A stretch of 64,000 nt of DNA from Paludibacteraceae bacterium (GCA_017471285.1 JAFUUZ010000054.1:94975-158974), one strand, 5' to 3'; positions 52,581 through 60,979 are shown, counted from the stretch's first letter. Notes: generated by a model from the sequence alone, not told the origin. Translations and numbers: made by a program.

Positions 52581-54094
52581 AAAATGTATTTGAGATCTTT
52601 TCTCAAATATGTCGTGTTCCCCGTCCTTCCAAACACGAAGAAAGGATCAGTCAGTGGTTGCAGGATTTTGCTGCATCACACGGCATAGAGTGTGTCACCG
52701 ACGAAGCGATGAACGTGATTATGCGCGTACCTGCTACGCCCGGTTATGAGGACCACGAAGGAATCATCCTTCAAGCCCATATGGATATGGTATGCGAGAA
52801 AAACGGCGATGTTGTCCATGATTTTATGACCGATCCGATAGAGACCTATGTGGATGGCGAGTGGCTCAAAGCCAAAGGAACCACCCTTGGCGCCGATAAC
52901 GGTATCGGAATCTCTATGGCGCTTGCTGCTATCACGGATCCGGAGCTGCAGCATCCGGCTATCGAGTGCCTCTTCACCGTCGATGAAGAGACCGGTCTCA
53001 CCGGTGCTATGAAACTGCAAGACGGTATGCTCAGGCATAAACGCCTCATCAACCTCGATTCGGAGGATGATGGCCAAATCTTCATCGGCTGCGCAGGAGG
53101 CATCGACACCCTCGCCAAAATGCACTATACCCCTATATCGCTCTGTCAGCCCAAAGGGCGGTCTGTCAGCGAAGCGGTCTGTCAGCGAAGCGGTCTGTCA
53201 GGCGAAGCCGGTCTAATAGCCATCCGACTTTCAGTCGGTGGCTTATTGGGTGGTCACTCCGGCGATGATATCAACAAAGGACGTGCGAACGCTAACCAGC
53301 TCATCGTCTGGTTCCTCGCGCGTATAATGCCGCAGACCGACCTGCAACTCGCATCCATCAACGGCGGCAACCTCCGCAACGCTATTGCACGCGAAGCGGA
53401 AGCGGTCATCGCTGTTCCTATGGCGTATAAAGAGCAGATCCGTATTGAATGGAACCATTTCGTGGCGCAGATGGAAGGTGTTTTTGGCGAAGTGGAGAAA
53501 GATATGCGGATGGAACTGGAGACATGCGACATGCCCGACTTTTTCATTCCGGCGGACAAGGCGTGCAGGCTCATCATGGCGCTTTGCGAGTGTCCGCATG
53601 GCATGATCGCTATGAGCCGCGACATCCCCGGACTCGTCGAGACTTCCACCAACCTTGCCTCCATCAAAATGTATGAAGACACCTCTCTCCCTTGTAGGGA
53701 GAGCCGGAGAGGGGTTGTCGAGGTCAATACGTCGCAAAGGTCTTCCGTCGAATCTTCCAAACACCACCTCAAATGGGTCGTGGAGCAGGCGCTCGCTATG
53801 GCGTGCGACGAGGTGACACACGGCGACGGATACCCCGGATGGGCGCCTAACCCCCATTCGCAACTCTTGGAGACGGTCAAAAAAGCATATATGGATCTGT
53901 ATCATTCAGAGCCGAAAGTGCTGGCTATACATGCCGGACTGGAGTGCGGACTCTTCCTGGAGAAATATCCGTACCTTGACATGGTGTCTATCGGACCGCA
54001 GATGTACGGAGTCCACTCGCCACAGGAGCGGCTCTCTATACCTTCTACGGAGAGGTGCTACGCATGGCTGTGCCAAGTGCTGAAAACGTTATAA
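52538..54094 (+). CDS. pepD: Aminoacyl-histidine dipeptidase (M20), with repeat-derived insertions
   Basis: 518 residues from the first ATG in the repeat (52568 would remove 10). M20 di-zinc residues are all visible: QAHMDMVCEKN, LGADNGIG, DEETGLTGA, LDSEDDG and HAGLECGLF; also GGHSGDDINKGRANANQL and TSQRSS. It hydrolyses dipeptides such as X-His in the cytoplasm. Two stretches have no counterpart in E. coli PepD as I recall it: about 25 residues (LCQPKGRSVSEAVCQRSGLSG) encoded by the GGTCTGTCA hairpin array at 53141-53249, between the first lobe and GGHSG, and about 12 residues (TSLPCRESRRGVV) encoded by a hairpin element at 53682-53716. The frame is kept through both. Confidence 0.92.
   Translation: MVNDKMVNDKMTKCENVFEIFSQICRVPRPSKHEERISQWLQDFAASHGIECVTDEAMNVIMRVPATPGYEDHEGIILQAHMDMVCEKNGDVVHDFMTDPIETYVDGEWLKAKGTTLGADNGIGISMALAAITDPELQHPAIECLFTVDEETGLTGAMKLQDGMLRHKRLINLDSEDDGQIFIGCAGGIDTLAKMHYTPISLCQPKGRSVSEAVCQRSGLSGEAGLIAIRLSVGGLLGGHSGDDINKGRANANQLIVWFLARIMPQTDLQLASINGGNLRNAIAREAEAVIAVPMAYKEQIRIEWNHFVAQMEGVFGEVEKDMRMELETCDMPDFFIPADKACRLIMALCECPHGMIAMSRDIPGLVETSTNLASIKMYEDTSLPCRESRRGVVEVNTSQRSSVESSKHHLKWVVEQALAMACDEVTHGDGYPGWAPNPHSQLLETVKKAYMDLYHSEPKVLAIHAGLECGLFLEKYPYLDMVSIGPQMYGVHSPQERLSIPSTERCYAWLCQVLKTL
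53141..53249. repeat. GGTCTGTCA word array with mini-hairpins inside pepD
   Basis: Word/hairpin order: CTCTGTCA, GCCC-AAA-GGGC, GGTCTGTCA, GC-GAA-GC, GGTCTGTCA, GC-GAA-GC, GGTCTGTCA, GGC-GAA-GCC, GGTCTAATA, then a longer palindrome containing CCGACT-TTC-AGTCGG. The last palindrome runs into conserved codons. Confidence 0.9.
53682..53716. repeat. Hairpin element in frame in pepD
   Basis: CTCTCCCT-TGT-AGGGAGAG followed by CCGGAGAGGGG. Resembles the elements at 16213 and 17612 (a G/C-rich hairpin with a G-rich tail). Confidence 0.82.
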
Positions 54095-54161
54095 GAGTTG
54101 TTTTTGTCCTTTTTTTGAGTTTTTTGTCCCGTTTTTCACTATCTTTATGAAAAAAAAGCAG

Positions 54162-54169
54162 TACTTTTG
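54162..54169 (+). promoter_or_regulatory. -7 box for the TPR/AraC gene
   Basis: GCAGTACTTTTGCACC, preceded by an A8 run; the same 16-mer precedes the gene at 56312. The -33 TTG is not clear. Confidence 0.65.
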
Positions 54170-54192
54170 CACCGTTTTTTGAAAAATGGAAC

Positions 54193-55833
54193 ATGATTGC
54201 TTATCTTCGTGACATAGTAGTTTCAGGAATGCTTTCGTTGAGCCTTTGTGTCTCGGCGCACCCTGTGGACTCATTATTGGATATCTTCGACCGCAATCCT
54301 TCGACGACGAACGCAGACGCGTTTTTCGCGTATCTCTATGAGCAGGAATTCACCGACCAGCCGCGGATGTACCGCAACGTGCCGAGGCCGCCTATGGATA
54401 CAGTCAAGGCGCTGGTGTGGTATTGGGCGGGAGAATGGTATTATGCCACGCAGGAATACCCCAAGGCGGAGCGCAACCTCACACGTGCGCTCGATCTGAT
54501 GCAGAATGCGGACAAGATCTCTTATTCCGACAATCTGGCGATGCTCGGTCTGGTCGAGATGAGGCAGTCCAAGTACGAAGAGGCGCTCTCTTACATGCAC
54601 CGCTGCTACGAACTCGATATGGAAACCGGAGACCCGGAACGCATCTGTTCATCCCTCAATACGATTGCAGGAACGTTTATGGCGGCGGGCAATCCGGCAG
54701 AGGGAATGAAATACGAGCTGCGCGCCATCGAGTATGCCAAGAAAGCCGGTTCGCCGGTGCGACTGGCGGTTGTCTATGGCATGGCAAGCGAGATAGAGCA
54801 TGCCCTGCAGGATGACGAGAAGGCGCTCTGCTACGCCGACAGCGCGTGTGTCATGGAGGCTACTACAGGCAACACCCGAAAGATGATGGTGCGCCGGGCG
54901 CAGAAAGCCTCCATCCTCAACGGCCTCAAGCGCTACGACGAGGCGGAGAAAATCCTGAGAGAGGTCATTCCTTTCTTCCGCGAGTCGGGCGACCAGCTCT
55001 CGCTCGCCATCTCGCTCAATAAGATGGGTATCGCTCTCCACGGGCTCGGGCGGTCAGAGGAGGCGCTGAAGTATCTGTACGAGGCAATCGACATTTGTCA
55101 GAAAATCGGCAACCTTGTTAATGAAGCGTACGCGCAGCGCGAGGTCTATGATATTCTCTTCCGCGACAATCCGGACGAGGCGCGATCGCATCTGGTGCGT
55201 TATCATCAGTTGAAAGACTCACTCTACAGTCAGGCTACCGCCGAGCAGATAGCGCGGTTCAACGCCGAGTTCAAACTCGGCGAGTATGCCGTCGAGAACA
55301 ACCGTCTCAAGCAGCGCGACAGGATTTTTGCGATTAGTGCTGTTGTCGTGGCGTTGCTCATTGCGCTTATGGTTTTCTTTGCGATAAGGTGGTACCGCAA
55401 GCGCCGGAACGAGATGGACGACCGCCTCAATACGCTCATGGCGGAGGTCAACCGCTTCCGGGCGCAAGAGACAATCCGGGGTGAGAATGAGAAAAAACTC
55501 TCTGACCCCGAGAGACGGTTCCTGGAGTCGGTCATGGCTACGACCACCGAGATGATGAAGACCGAGGCGGTCACGGTGGAGAAGATAGCAGAGAAACTCT
55601 TCATGACACCCAAGACTCTCAACCGCAGGGTGATGGAGCTCACCGGCATTTCCACCAAGCAGTACTTGCTGCTCATCCAGTTGGAGCAGTCCCGCCGTAT
55701 CTTGCGGCAGAAGCCCGAGGCGTCCATCCTCGATGTGGCGTTGCGCTGCGGCTTTGAGAACGCCAACACTTTCTCAGGCGCTTTCAAACGCATCTACAAC
55801 ATCTCCCCATCCGACTTCCGCAAACAGGCATAG
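54193..55833 (+). CDS. TPR membrane sensor with AraC-type DNA-binding domain
   Basis: 546 residues. Signal or membrane start (MIAYLRDIVVSGMLSLSLCVSA), TPR repeats in the periplasm (about 40-350, for example AEKILREVIPFFRESGDQLSLAISLNKMGIALHGLGRSEEA), one membrane helix (about 376-400, IFAISAVVVALLIALMVFFA), a short coiled segment, then an AraC HTH (about 455-546: EKIAEKLFMTPKTLNRRVMELTG, SILDVALRCGFENANTFSGAFKRIY). This matches one-protein transmembrane regulators of Bacteroidetes that sense outside signals and act on DNA directly. It and the secreted-protein gene downstream (56312) carry the same promoter 16-mer, so common control is possible. Confidence 0.85.
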   Translation: MIAYLRDIVVSGMLSLSLCVSAHPVDSLLDIFDRNPSTTNADAFFAYLYEQEFTDQPRMYRNVPRPPMDTVKALVWYWAGEWYYATQEYPKAERNLTRALDLMQNADKISYSDNLAMLGLVEMRQSKYEEALSYMHRCYELDMETGDPERICSSLNTIAGTFMAAGNPAEGMKYELRAIEYAKKAGSPVRLAVVYGMASEIEHALQDDEKALCYADSACVMEATTGNTRKMMVRRAQKASILNGLKRYDEAEKILREVIPFFRESGDQLSLAISLNKMGIALHGLGRSEEALKYLYEAIDICQKIGNLVNEAYAQREVYDILFRDNPDEARSHLVRYHQLKDSLYSQATAEQIARFNAEFKLGEYAVENNRLKQRDRIFAISAVVVALLIALMVFFAIRWYRKRRNEMDDRLNTLMAEVNRFRAQETIRGENEKKLSDPERRFLESVMATTTEMMKTEAVTVEKIAEKLFMTPKTLNRRVMELTGISTKQYLLLIQLEQSRRILRQKPEASILDVALRCGFENANTFSGAFKRIYNISPSDFRKQA

Positions 55834-55864
55834 CCTCTACCCTGTTTTACACTCGGCATACACG

Positions 55865-55918
55865 CCGGGCATTCACTCCTTCCCTGCTTTTCCGGGCATT
55901 CACTCCTTCCCTGCTTTT
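55865..55918. repeat. 27-bp direct repeat, two copies
   Basis: CCGGGCATTCACTCCTTCCC plus TGCTTTT at 55865-55891 is repeated at 55892-55918 with no spacer. The end of copy 2 forms the terminator stem. Confidence 0.9.
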
Positions 55919-55938
55919 CAGGGCAGGGGATTTTTTTT
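55909..55938 (+). terminator. Hairpin terminator
   Basis: CCCTGC / GCAGGG stem followed by GA and eight Ts. Confidence 0.78.
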
Positions 55939-56054
55939 GTATGATTTTCCTCCCCCAAGGGACTTGGTAAATGAAAAAACAGTCATTACCTTCATTTTGT
56001 CCGTTTTTCGGAATATTTGTCCGATTATTCATTATGGGTATGAAAAAAAAGCAG

Positions 56055-56062
56055 TACTTTTG
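56055..56062 (+). promoter_or_regulatory. -7 box for the Ig-like secreted protein
   Basis: TACTTTTG within GCAGTACTTTTGCACC. A leader of about 240 nt follows before ATG 56312. It contains a GGCGGA / TCCGCC hairpin (56080-56108), the word CAGCGAAGCGGTCTG (56216-56230) and ACTGAAC repeats. Confidence 0.7.
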
Positions 56063-56311
56063 CACCCGAAATATCCTTCCGGCGGAATGAGAGGAGTTCC
56101 CTCCGCCGAGGATGGACAATAGAAAATAACCGTTGTGATTTAGCCTTCAATCCCGACGGTCAAAGCTAACGCTATAGGAACGCAAAACCTCCCGGACCTT
56201 CCGGATTCCCCGGAACAGCGAAGCGGTCTGGAACTACTGAACACTGAAAAACTCTTTTATAATTAACCGAGGGGCAACCCTCACAATATTAACATTCAAA
56301 TCTCTAACATT

Positions 56312-58858
56312 ATGAGAAAAACATTTACTTTCAGCCGCTTGGCAGCACTCCTGCTGACGGCAATGCTGGCTCTCCCGTTGCAAACCTTTGCGGAAGACGT
56401 TGAGCTCAACTTGAAACAAGGAGAGATCTACAATGGCGACTGGGCAAAAAGGATCTTCAAAGGACCGAATGCAAGGCCTTTCTTACAATCAGGCAATGTT
56501 GACATTTTTCCGGTAGATTTGGGAACAGATGAGTTTAGCCACAACCAGTATAAGATGGGACCTATCTACTGTCTAATGAGTGAAGGAACATCTGTTATCA
56601 TGATCCAGCCGGAGACAGTGTATGATGAGGGGGGTAACGAAACAGATTGGCCTACTCACACCATTACCGTAAATGTTAGTGGTACATATGTAACAGTAGC
56701 TAATTCTTCAGATAATATTAGCTATCCTTTCCAACCGGATCCAGCAGTATTGCATGACCTTACCCTTGCTCCAGGAGCTTCTGCATACAATTGGATGAAA
56801 ATGATTTATGTAATGTATGCTGGTTATGCAGGTACACATGCTCCGGAGTATTTTATTCGTGAATGGAATGAAGTACCGGAAGAGTGCGTTACGATTACCT
56901 CCAGCGATCCGAATATAGTAGAAGTTTCAAACGGTCAGTTCATCGCTCGTGGAACAGATGGTCAGTCTGCAACAATTACCATGAGTTGCGCTCCGAGAGG
57001 AGAATACACGGAAGTACCCGAAGGTAGTGTTTCGTTTACGGTGAACATTGATGGTAGTGCAGCCGTAGAAAAGGATGATATCGACATGTATTTCCAGGAT
57101 TATGACAATAGCACGTATCAAAACGTTCGTATCTCAGAGTTTGAGATGATTATGGATGAGACGGGTTATTTCGAATCGCATACCATTGAGTTTAAATGGT
57201 CGTTACCGGGTGTACCTAATGTCACCTTCGCTTCCAGCGACGATGAATCGTTGGAGGTTGATGCAGAAGCTGATGCCATAGGAAATGATAGGTATTTAGT
57301 AAGTTTCTATCCACATAGTTATGGACATTTCACCGTTACGGCTACTTTTAATGGTGACGCGCAGTACAATCAGGCTACCGCTACGCTGGAGGTATATGTA
57401 ATTAATAGCAGATACTCTTTCGCTAAAGACTTGGTTTTCAAAGAGCAATCGGATCCTTCTTACTCTTACAATCCGTACAATGTGATAGTTGATCATTTAG
57501 AAATGACGGAAGGAGAAACTGTCAAGCTGCCAGAATTATGTCATAGATACGATCAGTACCGTGCTTCTCATACCCTCATCCCATCGCAGAGCACTGCCCG
57601 TGGTCACTTCGTTGCCCCGTGGGCTGATCCTTCATGTCATGATGTAGGATGTGCAGTAGATGTCGAGCATATCACAGCCGTTGCAGCAGGTAGAGATACG
57701 TTGGTAGTGAAATATCACTTCTACAGCGACGAACCTTTGGAGACTGTTAAGTTGCCTATCCGCATTTTGCCGTTGGTTCAACCGGTAGCTAATAACACTG
57801 AGACCTCTTTCGATTTTGCTTATACTACTCCGGGAGCTAATTCAGAGTTGATTTTCCAAACTACAGCTAACGACAAGGTCAATGATGGCAAATTGGAAAT
57901 CTCCACTACTCTGAATCCGTCGCAAGTAGAAACATTTATTGACCGCAATGCGGCCGGAACCCAAGCATGGTTGGATAACTTGCAGGGTGCACTGACCCTC
58001 AATTTGCCTGCCGGTCAAGGCACACTCTTTATAAATTGCTATGCAGACCCCAACTTCGTGTTCAAAGTGAAGATTCGTGGAAAAGCGGCTGTTACCATCG
58101 CGCAAACCAGTATGGGTACTGCTGAAGTGAACTTTGATTTGGAAGAACCGACAGCAGTCATCATCTATCTGACCGGTGCAGGCGGTTATAGTCCTGCGCC
58201 AAAACGCGCTCCGGCAGCAAAAGCTGAAAGTGCAAAAGGATATATCAAGTCTATCTCTATTGCTCCGAGAGCAGATATCGCAGCTAAACAAGACCCCGAC
58301 AACGCAGGTGTTTACTACTCTACCTTCTTTGACAGTTCGAGAAAGTTCACACTCCCTGCCGGAACAGAGGCATACGTGGCTACTATCAGCGGTGAGGACA
58401 TGATTATGAATAAGGTAGTTAACGGCGGTGAAGTGCTTCCGGCTAACACGCCTGTAATCCTCAAGTCCAACGTTGCTTCCTTATCGCTCACTCCGACCGA
58501 TGATGCAGCAGTTACCATAAGTGCAGAAAACGCCCTCCACGGTGTAGATGAAGCAACAGACGCTCCGGCTAACTGTTACGTACTCTCCGGTAAATCGGCT
58601 GATAACAGCGTCACCGGTGTAGGTTTCTATCAGTTCTCCGGCACGCTTGCGGCGCACAAGGCATATATCACCGTCAGCGGTGGAGTCGCTTATGCTCCGC
58701 GCAAACTCCGCTTCGTATTCAACAAAGAGAATACCGCTACAGGCATAGAAAATACATCCGCAAGCTTTGGCGGATCTGAGAAACGCCTCGAAAACGGTCA
58801 ACTCATCATTATTAAGGACGGTGTGCGTTACAATGCACAAGGTCAGATTGTAAAATAA
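56312..58858 (+). CDS. Secreted protein with bacterial Ig-like domains
   Basis: 848 residues. Signal peptide MRKTFTFSRLAALLLTAMLALPLQTFA; bacterial Ig-like (BIG-type) segments (about 180-250, SSDPNIVEVSNGQFIARGTDGQ; about 280-370, FASSDDESLEVDAEADA and HFTVTATFNGDAQYNQATATLEV); a beta region with KAESAKGYIKSISI; a C-terminal domain with YYSTFFDSSRKFTLPAGTEAYVA and LPANTPVILK; and the ending ENGQLIIIKDGVRYNAQGQIVK, a variant of the tag seen at 6139 and 29398. Presumably exported and held at the cell surface. A 45-codon gene follows after 20 nt. Function unknown. Confidence 0.82.
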   Translation: MRKTFTFSRLAALLLTAMLALPLQTFAEDVELNLKQGEIYNGDWAKRIFKGPNARPFLQSGNVDIFPVDLGTDEFSHNQYKMGPIYCLMSEGTSVIMIQPETVYDEGGNETDWPTHTITVNVSGTYVTVANSSDNISYPFQPDPAVLHDLTLAPGASAYNWMKMIYVMYAGYAGTHAPEYFIREWNEVPEECVTITSSDPNIVEVSNGQFIARGTDGQSATITMSCAPRGEYTEVPEGSVSFTVNIDGSAAVEKDDIDMYFQDYDNSTYQNVRISEFEMIMDETGYFESHTIEFKWSLPGVPNVTFASSDDESLEVDAEADAIGNDRYLVSFYPHSYGHFTVTATFNGDAQYNQATATLEVYVINSRYSFAKDLVFKEQSDPSYSYNPYNVIVDHLEMTEGETVKLPELCHRYDQYRASHTLIPSQSTARGHFVAPWADPSCHDVGCAVDVEHITAVAAGRDTLVVKYHFYSDEPLETVKLPIRILPLVQPVANNTETSFDFAYTTPGANSELIFQTTANDKVNDGKLEISTTLNPSQVETFIDRNAAGTQAWLDNLQGALTLNLPAGQGTLFINCYADPNFVFKVKIRGKAAVTIAQTSMGTAEVNFDLEEPTAVIIYLTGAGGYSPAPKRAPAAKAESAKGYIKSISIAPRADIAAKQDPDNAGVYYSTFFDSSRKFTLPAGTEAYVATISGEDMIMNKVVNGGEVLPANTPVILKSNVASLSLTPTDDAAVTISAENALHGVDEATDAPANCYVLSGKSADNSVTGVGFYQFSGTLAAHKAYITVSGGVAYAPRKLRFVFNKENTATGIENTSASFGGSEKRLENGQLIIIKDGVRYNAQGQIVK

Positions 58859-58878
58859 TTAATCAGGAGGACAAAACT

Positions 58879-59016
58879 ATGACTAAAAAATTCTATAATC
58901 AACCCGAAGTCAATGTAGCGCAAATCAATACAATGTCTATGATCTGCGTAAGTGGAACTGTTCCGGGAAGCGGAGCGAACAAACTCAACCCCCTTCCAAC
59001 CACAGAGCAGTGGTGA
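58879..59016 (+). CDS. 45-residue peptide gene
   Basis: Strong Shine-Dalgarno AGGAGG (58865-58870), 8 nt before ATG 58879; TGA at 59014-59016. The product starts MTKKFYNQPEVNVAQINTMS, continues MICVSGTVPGSGANK and ends LPTTEQW. No signal peptide or membrane segment. It has one Cys, a Gly/Ser-rich middle and a C-terminal Trp. Short proteins with a similar beginning (KKFYNQPEVxVxQ) are, as I recall, common and unnamed in Bacteroidales. It lies 20 nt after the Ig-like secreted protein, probably in one transcript that ends at the hairpin at 59086. It could be a peptide precursor, but no modifying enzyme is nearby. Confidence 0.7.
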   Translation: MTKKFYNQPEVNVAQINTMSMICVSGTVPGSGANKLNPLPTTEQW

Positions 59017-59085
59017 GAAACTGCCAAACCACAGGAAAAGTACTCACTTTTTACCGGTGGTAATACCAACCAACGTTAATCGGAA

Positions 59086-59116
59086 GCCGTCTCGCGTGAG
59101 CGAGGCGGTTTCTTTG
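59086..59116 (+). terminator. Hairpin terminator
   Basis: CCGTCTCGC / GCGAGGCGG stem (9 bp), GTGA loop, then TTTCTTTG. Confidence 0.85.
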
Positions 59117-59200
59117 TTCACTAAACGCACAAAGTATATGGTTTTGGCTTACTGAACGGTAGTTTCTCCGTTTTTCTGTCAAAATCATTACTAATAGGTA

Positions 59201-59231
59201 TTGCATATGTCGAAAAAAAGCAGTAATTTTG
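59201..59231 (+). promoter_or_regulatory. Bacteroidetes promoter for feoB
   Basis: TTG (59201-59203), 20 bp, TAATTTTG (59224-59231), then CACCGCAAAAT as at 42565. Confidence 0.87.
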
Positions 59232-59249
59232 CACCGCAAAATTTTTAAA

Positions 59250-59284
59250 CTGAATCCTGAACACTGAACACTGAATACTGAATG
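59250..59284. repeat. Short tandem repeat, CTGAACA type, containing the feoB start codon
   Basis: ACTGAATCCTGAACACTGAA, CACTGAATA, CTGAATG; the last unit supplies the ATG at 59282. Related ACTGAACACTGAA is at 56236-56250. Confidence 0.85.
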
Positions 59285-60955
59285 ACCAAAATCGCTGTCA
59301 TAGGACTTCCTTCAAGCGGCAAGTCGTCGCTCTCGCAGGCATTGCAAAACCTGGCGGACCAGGGGAAGAAAAAGATGCAGTTCGTAGAGGTACATAACCC
59401 CGACGAGTTGCACGGACACGCGTTTGACGTCGTGCTGCAGCTCGTTGACTCTACGCGGCTCGAGGAGTCACTGCTTCTTACGCCGCATATTATTGACGAG
59501 CAGGAGAAGATCGTAATTGCTATCGGGCGGTATGACCTCTTGCTGGCTACCGACCACTCTCTCGATATTCCTAAACTGCAACAGCTCATAGGTGTGCCTA
59601 CCTGCCGCCTCTCGGTGCGCAAGAACTATGGGTTGGACGAGTGTCTGGCTATCCTCTCGGAGGTGGCGGCAAAGCCGGTTTCTACCGCGCACCCGATTTA
59701 CCACTTGCGCGACCAGGGAGACGAGGATACATATATAGCCTACGTGCATGGTGTGCTCACGCAGACACTCACCCATGCCAAGGACGACGCCTATCAGACA
59801 CGGCTCGAGAAGATAGACAAAGTGCTCACCAACCCATGGCTCGGATTCCCTATCATGATGGCGGTGCTCTATTTCGTCTTCTGGTGTACCTTCACCCTCG
59901 GTGCTTATCCCCAAGACTGGATTGCCGCAGGCATTGATTGGCTCTGCAATATAGCCCATGACCATATGGTGGACGGATGGCTGTCAGGACTCCTCATCGA
60001 CGGAGTGCTCCAGGGAGTGGGGGCGGTACTCGCTTTCCTGCCGAATATCATCATCCTCTTCTTCTTTATCTCTCTTATGGAGGACAGCGGATATATGGCG
60101 CGTGAGGCGTATATCATGGATGCGGTCATGCACCGCATAGGGCTCCATGGACGCAGTTTCATCCCTATGCTGATGGGATTCGGTTGCAACGTACCGGCTA
60201 TCATGGCTGCGAAAGATATACAGAATCCCAAGGACAGGGTGCTTACGATGCTCATGGTGCCTTTCATGTCCTGCTCCGCACGCCTACCGGTCTATATGCT
60301 CTTTGTTGACACGTTCTTCCCGAGACACAAGGCACTCGTCATGATCTCGCTTTATGCGATAGGAGTGTGCCTCTCGGTTCTCTTTGCGCTCCTGATGAAA
60401 CATACCAGATGGTTCAGACAAGAAGCGGATGATACCGTCAACGAGTTGCCCGAGTTCAAACTCCCCAAACTACGTATAGCGGCTGCTCATATATGGGAGA
60501 AGGTGGCGGATTACCTCCAGAAGATATGTACCGTGATCATTTGGGCGTCTATTATCATTTGGGCGCTGGAATATTTCCCGAGCCAGGATATCAACGATCT
60601 GGAGAACTCCTATCTGGCTGCTATAGGCAAAGCTATCTCGCCTGTATTGGCTCCTTTGGGATTCGATTGGAAGATGTCCGTCTGCCTTCTTACAGGACTG
60701 CCGGCTAAGGAAGCTATCGTCTCCACGCTCGCCATCCTCTATGGCGGAGATATATCTGCTGCGGGATTTACCCCTCTTACGGCATTTTCTTTCCTCCTTT
60801 TTGTGCTGCTTTATTTCCCCTGTGTGGCTACTATCTTTACGCTCAGGAGAGAAGCAGGACGGGGATGGGCATGGTTTATGGTCGTACATAGTCTGGTTTT
60901 GGCATGGTTTGTGTCATTCGTAGTATATCAGATAGGATCCCTACTAGTGCCCTAA
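59282..60955 (+). CDS. feoB: Ferrous iron transporter FeoB with reduced G domain
   Basis: 557 residues against about 770 in E. coli. The membrane part is complete and typical: GAVLAFLPNIIILFFFISLMEDSGYMARE, LHGRSFIPMLMGFGCNVPAIMA, FMSCSARLPVY and LTGLPAKEAIVST. The cytoplasmic G domain (about 1-135) is shortened: the P-loop GLPSSGKSS is present, but the G3 motif (DLPG) is missing and the usual NxxD of G4 is replaced by IAIGRYDLL. GTP binding may therefore be weak or changed. No feoA gene is near. It should import Fe2+. A CTAG repeat and a metal-binding HMA protein follow, perhaps a related metal role. Confidence 0.9.
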   Translation: MTKIAVIGLPSSGKSSLSQALQNLADQGKKKMQFVEVHNPDELHGHAFDVVLQLVDSTRLEESLLLTPHIIDEQEKIVIAIGRYDLLLATDHSLDIPKLQQLIGVPTCRLSVRKNYGLDECLAILSEVAAKPVSTAHPIYHLRDQGDEDTYIAYVHGVLTQTLTHAKDDAYQTRLEKIDKVLTNPWLGFPIMMAVLYFVFWCTFTLGAYPQDWIAAGIDWLCNIAHDHMVDGWLSGLLIDGVLQGVGAVLAFLPNIIILFFFISLMEDSGYMAREAYIMDAVMHRIGLHGRSFIPMLMGFGCNVPAIMAAKDIQNPKDRVLTMLMVPFMSCSARLPVYMLFVDTFFPRHKALVMISLYAIGVCLSVLFALLMKHTRWFRQEADDTVNELPEFKLPKLRIAAAHIWEKVADYLQKICTVIIWASIIIWALEYFPSQDINDLENSYLAAIGKAISPVLAPLGFDWKMSVCLLTGLPAKEAIVSTLAILYGGDISAAGFTPLTAFSFLLFVLLYFPCVATIFTLRREAGRGWAWFMVVHSLVLAWFVSFVVYQIGSLLVP

Positions 60956-60979
60956 TGCCCTAGTATCCTAGTACCCTAG
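60942..60979. repeat. CTAG short tandem repeat
   Basis: CTACTAGTGCCCTAATGCCC, TAGTATC, CTAGTACC, CTAG. It overlaps the end of feoB and fills the spacer before the HMA gene. Confidence 0.85.
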
